From: Tetrahymena elliotti 4EA
Lineage: Eukaryota; Ciliophora; Oligohymenophorea; Hymenostomatida; Tetrahymenidae
Length of the DNA stretch: 64,000 nucleotides
Direction: 5' to 3'
NCBI GenBank assembly: GCA_000231825.2
Contig: JH720298.1
Location: 1,766,736-1,830,735 of the forward strand
Shown: piece after piece, positions 36,466 through 47,950 of the stretch
Layout: the number at the start of each line of letters is the position of its first letter
Position numbering within the stretch: position 1 is the stretch's first letter
Notes under the pieces: generated by a model
The model's database searches: none
What the model saw: the letters and a program-made list of their open reading frames with translations, nothing else
What the model was told of the DNA's origin: nothing
Position numbers and translations under genes: made by a program

Positions 36466-37949
36466 TCAGTTGAATTCATCATCTTCATCATCAGGAAGAA
36501 CACCTTGTTGAGCGAGGTTCATGGCTTCAGCTTGTTCCATTTCTAATTGCTTGATTTGGTCTTCAGTCATGACTTGTTCAGCAGGAGCAAGAGCGATACC
36601 TTCAACGAGGTTAAGGGTGGGATCACCAGTGAGCTTTCTGAGGATCCAAAGGAAGGGCTTTTCATATTAATAGTTAGATTTAGCAGAGACATCATAATAT
36701 TAGAGGGATCTCTTTCTGTGGAAAGTGATTTGTCTAGCCTTGACCTTTCTGTCCTTAGAGTCAACCTTGTTACCGACCAAAACGATGGGAATATTTTCGC
36801 AGATTCTGGTCAAATCCTTGTGCCACTTGGGGATATTTTTATAAGTAATTCTGGAGGTGACATCGAACATCATGATAGCAGCGTTGGCACCAATGCTATA
36901 ATTATTAAAAATAAAATGATTAGAAACTCCTTGAAAAAAATATATTCAAATATTTAAATTATGCTTCAATTATTCATTCATTCATTACGATTAGCTAACA
37001 AACTATATTATTTTTCTATTATTCAAATCACTCGCTAAAAAATCACCACAAAAGCTTTCCTTTCCCTAACTAAATCTTCATAACTTCATTCATTCATTCT
37101 ACTTTCTATTATAATATTCTATTAGGCTTATGTTTTATTATGAAGGTCCTTTTTTGTTTCTTAGTTGATTGGTTTCTTATACTGTTTGTTTGTTTATTAA
37201 TAGTGAGTAAGTAATTAAGCCTTTGGTTTGTTAGGTAGTTGATATTTGCTATTCCTTTAATACCATTTATCTTCTTTTTCCTTCTTGATGCCTATATTTA
37301 GGGATCAATCCTTGGTTTATATATTGCTAGATATCATAAGCAAACAATCATGGATATTAGACTGTTTGCTTGCTTGTTTGATACAAAGACAATCAGATAA
37401 ACAGACAAAGACAGAAAACAGAGAAAGAAATCCTAGTTATATGTTATGATTAGAGAACTGACTGACTGACCGCCTTAAAACAGCTAGCAAGATTTTTTGA
37501 GTGATTATTCAGAGAATTAAAGAATAAATAAAAAGAGTTGTTCGTCAACTTGATGAAGCTGCATTAATTGTGTAAAGAGTGTTTGAAAAAAATTCTTACT
37601 AGTAACCTTCACGGAGACCACCGAGCTTTTCTTGACCAGCAGTATCCCAAATGTTGAATCTGATAGCACCCTTAGTGGTGTATAAGACCATGTTGGAAAC
37701 ATTGACACCTTGAGTGGCAATATATCTCTTTTCGAATTCACCAGTTTGATGTCTAGTGACGAAGGTAGTCTTACCGACACCACCATCACCAACTAAGACG
37801 AGCTTGAATTCAGCAACAATGTTTTACTTGTTCTATTATTTTAAAATTGATAAAGTTAGTTTGTTTATTTATAAGTTTTTTGTCAGTCGTATCTGGCTTA
37901 GGAAAGAGATCAGCAATAACGAAAGAATCATAGACTACACACCTGTCAT
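36466..37949 (-). CDS. RAN: Ran GTPase
   Basis: Exons 37941-37949, 37600-37832 and 36466-36895 give 223 aa. All Ran features are present: P-loop [10 protein letters not shown], switch I with [12 protein letters not shown], switch [23 protein letters not shown], the [19 protein letters not shown] signature and the acidic C-terminus [10 protein letters not shown]. Ran-GTP controls nucleocytoplasmic transport through importins and exportins, and spindle and nuclear envelope assembly. Start choice: I use ATG 37947-37949 ([15 protein letters not shown]), which gives a normal N-terminus. An upstream ATG at 38017 (MVDVN...) would join only through a 29-bp intron (37973-38001) and is less likely. The 704-bp intron 36896-37599 falls between the two Tyr of EGYY. 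The transcript start must lie upstream of 38017. Confidence 0.95.
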
Positions 37950-38017
37950 TGTAGTAAATTGAAGATCAGTTTCTAAGCCAGAAAGAATGAATATAAAATA
38001 CTATTTACATCAACCAT

Positions 38018-40628
38018 TTTTGGAAGTTTTCTCTTTTTTTTTTGTTTTTAATTTTTTAACTCTTTTATTTTTAATATTGTTTTTGATGTTTCACACTGTA
38101 CTTATAACACTTTAATTCCTTTGTTTTTGTACCCCAAGCTAAAAAAGAAAAAATATAAAAATATATACATGCAATTCTTATCCAGCTACATCAATTTATT
38201 CATCTAATTATCTTCTATTTTCTTCTCATTTCTTCATTCTTGCTTTCTTGTTTGCTTGTTTATTAATTCATTCATTAATTATTGCTAAGCTTTTTCATAA
38301 CTAGGTACATCATCCTAACTAACTAACTCACTTAGTCGGCTAAAAGAAACAAACACTCTAAGAAATCAAAGTAGTATATTCATTTTACATAATTATATTT
38401 TTAGAAGTACCCGCACTAATAATAAATTCTCGCGCACTTCAAATTCCAAGCTAAATTTTTTTAATCAATCAATCAATCAATGATTGTTTTTTTGCAAATA
38501 ATTTCATTCATTTCGTCTTTATTAATTGGACCTATTCTATTAATTCAGGCAGAGCTAGCTAGACATCCTTTATTATATTTAAATTGGATTATTTTTCATC
38601 CATTTTAAAGATCCCTTTTAAAATTAGCTAAAGGAGACTGAATTTGAGAGTAAGGTGTTATAATAGAGGTAATAATTAACAACTAAACTAATTACAATTT
38701 ACATGCACAACTATAGACACGCAATTTACTTTCTTAAATTATCAGAAAAAATAGCACATAAATAATTCTTTTAAACTGTCTCTCTCAAACAAATTGATTA
38801 ATTTATTGAAATTTGATAAATTAGTCAAATTTAAATTCACACCGATTTTTAAAAACCCTTTTAGTCTAGTAAAAAGCAATCAATCAATCAATAAACAAAC
38901 AAACAAATTTATTCGTGGGCCAAAAAAAAACACATCAAATCGAATTTAATTCTACCTATTTTAGTCAAATGTTAATTTTGATACTTTAAATCAAATTAAA
39001 TTTTTTCTTACTTAGAATCTTAAATTCTAATCAAATTTATTCTATTAATTCATTCATTCTAAAATTTATTCAACACAATTCGATATCACTTAATTCCATA
39101 AAAAAACAAAAAAATATTATTATATTAACAAAAGCTTCATGTTTAAAAAGCAAAAATAGGCTGTTTTAAATTGGATTTTAACTTGAAGAATTATGCTTGA
39201 AAATAAAATATATTGTTAGAGATTTTATATCTTAAATTTAAGTGTCTCCTGTTGATAAAATTTATTTTCTTAATAACTTCCTAAAAAAAAAATTCCCCAA
39301 TAATACTGAAATTATTCAAAGACTACATCAATTCATCAAAATTCATAAAATTTTCAGATGATTTCTATTAAAATGTGTTTTTAGAAAACATGATATCATT
39401 TAAAATTTAAATAATGTTTAATGAAAAAATTTTTTACCTCCTTCATCTGAATAAAATATTTTCTTTCAGATTTTGTGAGAAAAATTAAATGTTTTATGTT
39501 CGTTGTATCAATTTTTTATTTGCTTTATAATTTCATAAAAAAATTTCCTAATAAAGAAGGAACAATTTGAAGACGACTACAACAAGGTTGTTACAGTTCA
39601 TACAATTTAGATATAATAGACAATAAAAATAGTTTTCATTTACACTATTTAACAATTAACAGCCAGAATAAAGCAAATTGTTTTGATTGATGATAAAAAT
39701 TTGGTGTCTCCTTTTGATTGTAAAAAAATTAAAAAATTTTTTCCAAATAAACTGATGACTATCTCAAAATAATAGTAATTCATAACATTTTATGATCAAA
39801 AACTAATGGGATTTCACACATACATTTATGAAGTTATTTACACTTTAATCATTCTTTTTATTTATTAACATGGAAGGGACTGTTTTTGCCATTAAAAAAA
39901 ATTTTAAAGCTACAAGTAAAAATCAGGTTTTTATTGATTGATTTGTGATAAATGCTCAGAATAATATGGAATAAGACAATGTTAAAATAATAAAAACATT
40001 GAATTTTATTATGAAAGCTAATAAAAAGGGTTTTTATTTGCTGACGATATGAACTTCGTTCACCACTCCAGAATAAAAAAATTCTTATAGATTTAGACAT
40101 GAAAACTCAGTGTCTCCAGTTGATTTAAATGAATGTGTTAACTGATGATTTTAAATTATTTCGCAACAATATCAATCGAATTTTTATGATGATAATCCCT
40201 AAAAATCAATTTACATGTCTACATCAATCAATGAGCAAAAAAATAAACCACTGAAAAAAATAAGAAAAATTTTTGACAAATAAAAGCGACTGATTGACTG
40301 AAGTAAATGAATACAGAATAAAATAAGCTAATTTAAATTGAATTAGATTTATGAAGAAGAAGTAGTTTTGTCATTCATTCATTTATGCTAAATAAATAGA
40401 CTCTATATATAAATTTATTATTATTTCCCTAGCAATTTGTTTTATATAACTTGTTAAGAGAAAGAAATAAATAAAGAAAGCTAGATATATAGATAGCTAG
40501 ATGTTGTATTTCGCTAACTAGCTGTCTCAAAAACCAACAATTTCCATAATTATTTTAGGTTTATCATATAAACAATTGTGTATTTAAGTTAATTCTATAC
40601 AATTTTTTTCTATATCCATTTCCAATTC
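38018..40628. other. Intergenic between two minus-strand genes
   Basis: About 2.6 kb. The first part should hold the Ran promoter; a GC-containing pair GAAGTACCCGC / GCGCACTTC lies at 38404-38440. The rest is AT-rich with three dispersed copies of a GTGTCTCC-NN-TTGAT motif (listed separately). No open frame with coding character. Confidence 0.45.
39242..40124. repeat. Three dispersed copies of GTGTCTCCnnTTGAT
   Basis: GTGTCTCCTGTTGAT (39242-39256), GTGTCTCCTTTTGAT (39704-39718) and GTGTCTCCAGTTGAT (40110-40124), spaced 462 and 406 bp apart in otherwise unrelated AT-rich DNA. The second copy lies between TGATGAT and CTGA motifs flanked by TTGTTTTGA/TCAAAATAA, so it could be an RNA gene. That is weak evidence. 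Confidence 0.5.
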
Positions 40629-43044
40629 TCAATTAAGTCTTGGGGGAATAGGTGGCATGTTTGGAGCTATTTTTAAATAAAAAGTTTTTAAATTTTTTTT
40701 CATTTTTCAAGAATATTTTATGTAATTACGCATAAATCCTTGGTGAGGAGGCATGTATTAGCCTGGAGGAAGAGGAGGCATACCCATTGGAGGAGGAGGC
40801 ATATTAGGAGGAAGAGGAGGATAACCAGGTGGCATTTATTAAGGCATGTACATAGGGGGTGGAGGCATATTAGGTGGCATGTTTGGAGGCATGCTATATC
40901 CTTACATAGGAGGAGCAAATCCAGGAGCAGCATATGTATTTTAAGGCACAATAGGATTTGGTTAAATTAATCCTTCTGCCATTCTAAATTAATAAAAATT
41001 GTTATTGATTAAATTTGGAAAAAAAAATTAAAACAAACAAATTAATTAAATAAGAAAGTAAAAATAATGTATTTGTTTGTTTGTTTATTTATTTACGGAA
41101 TTGATGATCTATTGATACCCTTATTGCTTGGAACAAGAGGAGCAGGAGCATTCATACTCATACTACTCTATATGGTTTAAGGTCTACTTAAAGCAAGAAG
41201 TCTTTCTAATTTATATAAAATACAATTTTTAAGGAATTCATTTATATTTGTTTGTGAGTATTTAGTACATAAAACATGATAAATTTCTTTTTAAACGAAA
41301 TCAGAATAAATAAATAAATAAATAATTTACCTGCAGCAGAACCATGTCTTTCTCCTTTAGAATCTTTCTTAAAAGCATACTAAACACTAATCTTTTAACT
41401 TCCATAATATTAACCTTTAAATAAAACACAAAAATTATTTTATTTTTTAATTTTAAAAATTTTTTATTGATTGATTTACCATTCATAGCTGCAATAGCAT
41501 TATCTGATGACTCGAAATTATCATAAGAAATAAATGCATATCCTTTAGATTAGTTATTATCTGAATCACGTACAATCTTTTTCAATCATAAAAAATATTT
41601 TATAAAATGATTAATTTTTAATAATTTGAAATGAAGATAATGTTGCTTGCTCTATTATTTATCTTATTTTAAATTTTTTCTTTTTTTCATTTAGATCTTT
41701 TATTACTTACTTTATATTTAATTCCCTAACACTTTTTAACACTTATTTTGAAATATTTTCTGAAATGATTAAATCTAATTCCAAAATGGTTTTAATTATC
41801 CAAAAAAAATTGAATTTATTTATTTAATATTTCAATATTTTGAAAGCAATTTCTATTTCTGCTTGTTCTATTTGAATAAGATTTACAATTTTTCTTAATT
41901 TCTGATTAATTATGCAACCTGATTGTGCATTTCTGATTTATTTAACAAAAAAATTAAAAGAACTCATCATTCTATTTGTCAATAAAATATCAAAATTAAA
42001 GCATTTAATTAACTTAATCTAAATTGTATTTTCAGCCAATAATAAAATATATTTTTGTTGTGTGTTTTGTTTATTGCTATAATATTTGATATTAAACTTA
42101 GTTAATGAGTGTGATTATTAAGTTAATTACTCTACGACCGATGATGAGACCAAAAGTAGAAAATGTTTCCTATAATTGCATTTCAGTAACTGAAGAATCT
42201 AAGTTTCCAATGAATACATTAGCACCAACTTCTTAAGTTCTTTTATCTTGGGAAGCTTTATTAACTTTTATAGGTTTTGAATATAACTTAATTAAATGCA
42301 AAATTTTAATAGCATAATCAGCATCTTCTTCTGTCTTATACTCAACGAATCCATATCCCTAAATAATTTCAAAATAAAATGTTATTAAATTAAAACAATT
42401 ATTGCATGAATGTATTAATTTATTTTTGAATTGAACTTTAGGTTGAAAGAATAATTAGATTTTAATTTATGATTTATATAAACAACAGCGTCTATTCATT
42501 TGATATTTTAAATTAAACTTTAATAACAAAACCATTTTTCAAAATTTCAAATAAAAACTTTTTCAAAATCATTTAAAAAGTGACTATTCTGGTTTCTCAT
42601 TATTTTTTCTTCATAATATTTCTTTTTTTTTGCTTTTTTTCAATTTTTCTAAAAGCTTTTTCAACATTTTTGACAAAATACAAATGTTTCGATGAAAAGC
42701 TAAAAAATTATCAATCCTGTCCTGAATATTCATAATTTGCAACTTATTTTTGTCTATTTAATCCTAATTAAATATCATAAATGTCTGATTGTAGACTGCT
42801 TTAACATTTTGTATGCTTATGCTTTATTCTTAATTGATATTCTATATTTTGATTTGAAAAAATGATTTGAATTAAATATGTTTACCTAATGCTCTCCAGT
42901 GATTTTATCTCTAGGTAAATGAACATTTATTACTATACCGCATTAAGAAAATAATTCCCATAAAACTTCTTAAGTGACTTTCTAATCTAAACCACCTACA
43001 TAGAGTGTGGCATCAGAATTTCTTTCTGATATGTTGAAATTCAT
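40629..43044 (-). CDS. SF3B4: SF3B4 (SAP49), U2 snRNP splicing factor
   Basis: Seven exons (42886-43044, 42131-42358, 41480-41576, 41331-41414, 41097-41205, 40730-40983, 40629-40666) encode 322 aa. The N-terminus [20 protein letters not shown] is nearly identical to human SF3B4. RRM1 (about 12-90) ends [23 protein letters not shown]2 (about 100-178) has [20 protein letters not shown] and [19 protein letters not shown], followed by the signature [17 protein letters not shown]. The tail is Pro/Met/Gly-rich ([20 protein letters not shown]), as in SF3B4. SF3B4 is an SF3b subunit that contacts pre-mRNA upstream of the branch point and helps U2 bind. The last 38-bp exon (MPPIPPRLN at the C-terminus) is inferred from frame and composition; without that splice the frame would end TGA after MRNYIKYS. 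Confidence 0.95.
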
Positions 43045-43623
43045 TTTTAAATATATGACTGATAGATTAAGATTAAATTAAGATTATATTACTACTTATT
43101 TAATTAATTACTATATCAAAGATATCTTAACAAATAAATTATTTATTAATTAATTAATAATTCAGCCTTTTTCAGATATTTACAAAACTTAAATTACGAA
43201 TTCACCTCAAACCAAGCAAGCAAGCAAGCTGTCCTTTTTGAAAATAAGTATTTTAAAAAATCTTCATTTAACAAATTATTTTGAAGAATTCCTTTTAATC
43301 ATTCATTGAAAAAATAATGAATAAAACATTTTTATGATTTTATGAGTTAAAGTAAAAAATTATTTTTGCATTTCTCAAAAAAAGGCTAAAAAATAAGAAT
43401 GGTTGGCTGGTTACTTCCAAATAATTGATAGATTTGTTAGATTTTTAATATCAATCATAAATTCTCCTTAAAAAAATAAATTATTTGTTTGTTTGTGAAT
43501 TGAATAAAAAGAATTAGATTAGAAGATATTAACAAAAATTATTAGGTTTTTTGCTTGGTAGAAACAATTCTTAAATAAATGAGTTAATAAGATTTAAAAA
43601 GTAATTTTTCATAAGCTGCGACG
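43045..43623. other. Divergent promoter region
   Basis: 579 bp between the starts of SF3B4 (-) and the Q/N-rich gene (+). AT-rich, with a GCAAGCAAGCAAGC run at 43216-43229. No other feature seen. Confidence 0.5.
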
Positions 43624-44259
43624 ATGCTAACAAAACTATTCAATTCTGCTAATTAGCAATATAAAGAAGCATATGCTAAAGGATAAAAAGATATGATTAA
43701 TGAAATTGTTTAATTCTGTTTATAAGAAAATAATAACTTAAAGACCATTGAATTGTAAAAATTAGAAGTCTTTTTATAGGATAAGCTGAACAAAATATAG
43801 GAAAAGTAGAGTTAATAATAGTAAATATTAGAATCAATTAGCAGGTAAGCAAGTGTTTCTGTGTAGTAATCCTTAAGCACTCCCCTCTAAATAAATTAAT
43901 AATTATCCTCCAACTCATAAAATAGTATTTAGATGCCTTAAAATTATAATATGAATTAGTAGAATGAATATAACAATAATTATAATCTAGGAAATCAAAT
44001 GATTAATAATAATTAAAATAATATGTCTAATGTATAATAATAGCAATAGTTTATTCCTAATAACTAAACCCACTAAAATTTATAAAATATAAATGCTCAA
44101 AATTAGGAAATCAATTAAAATTAATAATAATTAAAAACTTATACAAATAACTTGAATCAAGCAGATCCTAATAATATGTAAAATAGAAAAATATTTTAGA
44201 TTAAAGGATTTAAGATTTAAAATAATCACAACTCGATGAATGAAGAACCATAATCATGA
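43624..44259 (+). CDS. Q/N-rich protein with short N-terminal helical domain, unknown
   Basis: Single exon, 211 aa, ATG 43624 to TGA 44257-44259. Residues 1-65 look helical and possibly coiled coil (KLFNSANQQYKEAYAKGQKD, then NEIVQFCLQENNNLKTIELQ and LEVFLQDKLNKIQEKQSQQQ). The remaining ~145 residues are Gln/Asn/Ser/Tyr low complexity, ending in a basic QNRKIFQIKGFKIQNN segment. No domain recognised. Such proteins in ciliates are often RNA-granule or scaffold components, but nothing here proves that. Upstream it is divergent with SF3B4; the shared 579-bp promoter may co-regulate them (inference). Confidence 0.72.
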
Positions 44260-44540
44260 ACGAATTAATGAGTCTCTCACTCTTAATTTAATATTCACTT
44301 CTTTCAGTATTTAAAAATATCCATCATCTTTATGTTTGATTGATTGGTCAGTCTTATAAATATTTGAAAAAATTATCAATTTCTAAAATTAGAATTAATA
44401 GTATAATTCGTATCAATAAACAAACTGTATGTATATTTTATTCAGAAAAAGTTGTAAAAATTTTTATTCAAAATAATATTGAAATTATTTATTTTTTATT
44501 TTAAATTTAAGGTTTGAGTTATATTATTTATAAGTAATTT

Positions 44541-44676
44541 TTAGGAATTTTGGATCAAATGGATCAATCAGATCAGATCTTGATCTATCCATCCCATAAA
44601 TTTCCATCTAATGGTCATCCATCTAATTTAAATTTTTCAATGATCTGGATCTATCTGGATCATGGCAATTCCTAGT
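44541..44676. repeat. GATC-rich imperfect inverted repeat
   Basis: TAGGAATTTTGGATCAAATG (from 44542) is mirrored by the reverse complement of CTGGATCATGGCAATTCCTA (to 44674). Within 137 bp there are about nine GATC tetramers, clustered in both arms. The loop carries repeated CCATC units. It could be a folded RNA, a MITE-like remnant or a protein-binding array. Confidence 0.6.
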
Positions 44677-45481
44677 TAGTATCTTCAATAAATAAATTAA
44701 AGAAAATTAGTTACTTTATGTTCTAATTTCTACAAGCACTGATTATGAAAACAATTATTTTATATGAATAAATAAATATTTTGAATAAAATGTTGATAAG
44801 ATAATTTTATAAACCCTTTTAAAATAAAGGAGGGTGGGCTACTCTACAATCCAATCCAGACAAAAATCATGAGAACCAACCAAGGCTGTTTTTTCTCACA
44901 CAAGCAAACAAGCATTATTATCTTTTGTAGTTTTATTAAATTTAAATATGAACAAGGATGAAAAATTAGATAGAATTCTCTAAACAAAAGTGTATCTTTG
45001 TTTATAGTTTCTTCTGAAAGCTGTTAATTTACAAAATCTTCTTTTTTTGTTAGAGAGTCAGTCTCTTTATTTTATTTATTTTTGAAGTTTCTTAATAAGC
45101 GATTTATACAAAATACCTATTATTTTTAAAAAATAAGCTTAATTGATTTAATACATGATGAAATTCATGATAAATTTAAACGAAATATCTGAATAATTGT
45201 ATTTTTATATTAGTGAATTAATTTTAGACACAGAAAACAAACTTAAAGGATAGTTTTTTGGAGTTTAAAGATTAAATTACATCAACCACAAATTGACTTA
45301 TATTTCCAAATATTAATTAAATTCTAAGCTATTTTGAAAAAGTGCAATGATTAATTTTTACCTTAATTTTTAACTAAAATTTGCTTAATCAAGTAATTTA
45401 ATAAATTCTGATTATTTATCTCTCTATTGTTTGTTATTCGAAACCCTTATCAAAATAGAAACTCCCTAGTAATGATCAGAT

Positions 45482-45630
45482 AGTTAATTGCGTAATCTTG
45501 TTATTAGTGCCTAACTAATCTTGTTAGGAAACCTAAATTATCCAAATTGAATCAATAGGAAGAGCTATCCTAATAATACAAGCTAACCTAACCTGTAATT
45601 TTAATTTTAATAATTTAGGGCACGCAACTT
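45482..45630. other. Candidate structured RNA or element
   Basis: Several GC-containing pairings are compatible or nested: TTGCGT (45488-45493) with ACGCAA (45622-45627); CCTAAATTAT (45532-45541) with ATAATTTAGG (45610-45619), perfect 10 bp; hairpin CCTAAC-7 nt-GTTAGG (45510-45528); hairpin TAGGA-7 nt-TCCTA (45556-45572). An alternative outer pairing GTGCCTAA with TTTAGGGCAC competes with one of these. No family recognised; strand unknown. Confidence 0.45.
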
Positions 45631-46102
45631 ACATTTGATAAATTTGATCAAGTACCTCTACCCTAATAATTAATTTCAAAAAAACATAATTTATTAGTAC
45701 AAAATTTTAATTTCCCTTCTTGAAACGCATTTTAAATGACAACTTTTATAACTTATAAAATGTCTTAGAAAGCGAGTTTTGAGTTTCAGAATACTTTCAA
45801 GATACTTGTAAAACAATTATGTAATCTATCAATATAATTGACTTTTTAGTTACATTTCTAGTTTGATAAGCATTTAAGAAAGCCTTTTTTTTGCTTTGAT
45901 AATTTTATTTGAAAAGCATTGTTATTAATGAAACATTAATTATTAAGAAAACACTAACTGTATTCTCCATCAGAAATAATTAAATTATAAAATATCCAAT
46001 ATGAAAGGAAACCAATTTAAATGCGACCAAATTTGATAAGAAGATTAAATAAATAAAACAAAATAAACAAATAAATTAAAATTTGCTGATTTAACTAAAT
46101 AA

Positions 46103-47362
46103 ATGGTGAAAAAGATAATTATGATCTTATTCACATTTGCTCTGATTATTTGGTAAACTTTTTGTGAATAAATCCTGAAGGTGACTTATGATAGAAGACG
46201 TAACTTTTATGCAAACTTAAAAGTGGGAACTCCTCCTGTTGACTAGCTGCTTTAGATATCCTTTGGTTATAATGATGATAGTGATCTAGGAAATTTTATA
46301 TTTGATAGCTCTATAATGTAGTATGATAGATACTATTACTAATAATATCTGAGTTAGTTAACTCTTTATGACATGAAAAAAAGTTCAACAGCTTAGATTA
46401 TTTCAGCAAATGCCTAATCTGAAAATTCTAATGGGTATGTAAAAGGAAGTTTGGTTAAAGATAAAATGAGATAAGGAAAAAATTAAGATTTTACATTTAA
46501 ATTTTTATCAGCAAACAAAGTAAGTCATTTATAAATACAAAACTGTAATGGACTTATGATTTTTGATAGAAATTAAGAAAATATCTTTGACATGATGTAT
46601 TCTTAAGGCATAATTTCAACCACAGATTATATTTTGAAAGGCTATAATACCATTGATTAAGATTAATATACTATTCTTAATGTAGACTTTCATTATGATT
46701 TAGACTAGAGTTCTGAATACTATAAGTATCCATCTAATTAATTGATCAATGGTAATATGTTTAACATCAAAGCTTATGGAATTTATCTAAATGGTTATGA
46801 TGTTACTGATAAATTAAAGTTCCGTACTATTGCATTTGATGATCCTTATGGTAGCTAATATCTTTAAGTTCCATTTGATCTTTTCAACATGATAACACAA
46901 GATTCTTATATACAAAACATTCTAAATGAAAGATATATAAAAAATTGTCCTTATTGTAAATGTAAAGAAACAAGTGTATTACCTACTTTCAAATTGATAA
47001 CAGAGGAATATATCTTTGAAATAACTCCAGACATGTACACAAACTATTAATTAAGCTTAGAATAAACAGAATATGTTTGTTTTGTAAGTCTAATTGGTTT
47101 TGACGGTTATTTTAGATTCTCATATCAATTGTCATTAATTGAAAAAGCTCCTATCATGTACCAAAAAGATAGTAATAGTATGAAATTTATAGGACAAAAA
47201 ACAGTTAGTCACATTAATACAGATATTTTAATTCCAATCTTGTCTTTATTAAATGGTTTCACTCTTATAAGCCTTCTCTCCTTAATATTCTTTATTTATA
47301 AAAAATATAAATTTTTAAGCACAGAATTTTACAGAGATAACAGATATCTCAAATGTGAATGA
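46103..47362 (+). CDS. Pepsin-fold-like type I membrane protein, probably inactive protease homologue
   Basis: Single exon, 419 aa. Signal peptide MVKKIIMILFTFALIIWQTF, cleaved after about residue 22. The next segment, DRRRNFYANLKVGTPPVDQL, matches the A1 aspartic protease entry (Y-x-x-L-x-x-GTPP). The strand that should carry the first catalytic DTG reads NFIFDSSIMQYDRY (DSS). No second D-T/S-G is visible; the corresponding part contains INGNMFNIKAYGIYLNGYDV, again typical of the fold without its catalytic residues. A Cys cluster NCPYCKCKET lies near residue 285. A C-terminal transmembrane helix (about 375-398, PILSLLNGFTLISLLSLIFF) is followed by a short basic tail. It is therefore probably a surface or secretory-pathway protein that lost protease activity. 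The family assignment rests on the entry motif and topology only. Confidence 0.75.
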
Positions 47363-47639
47363 AAGATAGTCTTAAAAAAGCTAAATTTCTTCTTAAAATC
47401 TAAAAAATGCGCATTTGTTATAGTTCTTAATTCAATATTAGTTGAATTTGAAATGATAACAGTTTTGGTTTCTCATATCAAATATTGAAAAGCCAGCTCA
47501 GCTCACAAATAATAATTATGAATCAAAAAAGACAGTAAAAGAGATAAAAAATAATTGAAAAAAATAAAAATAAATAGTTTATTTTAATTAAAATATATCT
47601 AAATTAGATCATTTTACTTTATAAGTGTAAACCCCTTAA

Positions 47640-47950
47640 GATTCTAATTTTTTTGTAAATTTAAATTTCATAATAAAGAATTTTTCATTCATTTGGGGAC
47701 AACAAAATGTTTCCATTTGGATGAATGATGATAGTAAAATATAATATTTGTCTTCGTTATGATAAAATACACATTTTATATATAAATTTTCATTTAATAT
47801 TAGTAAAATGCAAACAAATCCATCAAAATTCTATATTTTTAGTAAGTATAAATTTCATTATAAAGAATTTTACTTTGTGGATGTCATAAATAGATTTGAG
47901 TAGGATTAATGATGAAAATAAAATATATTACTTGTATCATTGAAAATGTT
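47640..47950. repeat. Diverged direct repeat, ~185-bp spacing
   Basis: Copy 1 (about 47640-47775) and copy 2 (about 47825-47948) share in order ATTCTA, a T-rich run, TAAATTTCATNATAAAGAAT with TTT, then a GGAT/GGATTAATGATGA block and TAAAATATANTANTTGT. Both copies carry ATGATGA at the same place. It looks like an old tandem duplication. Confidence 0.6.

Larger units (their letters stand above)
44260..46102. other. Intergenic with two unexplained structured elements
   Basis: About 1.8 kb. It contains a GATC-rich inverted repeat (44541-44676) and a base-paired block (45482-45630), both listed separately. A C-rich spot lies near 44830-44905. No coding frame recognised. Confidence 0.45.

Noticed and set aside
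36547..36957. 136-codon plus-strand frame
   Set aside because: Antisense shadow of the last Ran exon and adjoining intron.
37973..38017. Alternative Ran start MVDVN with a 29-bp intron
   Set aside because: The intron would be shorter than the others seen; the ATG at 37949 gives a normal Ran N-terminus. Kept as an alternative only.
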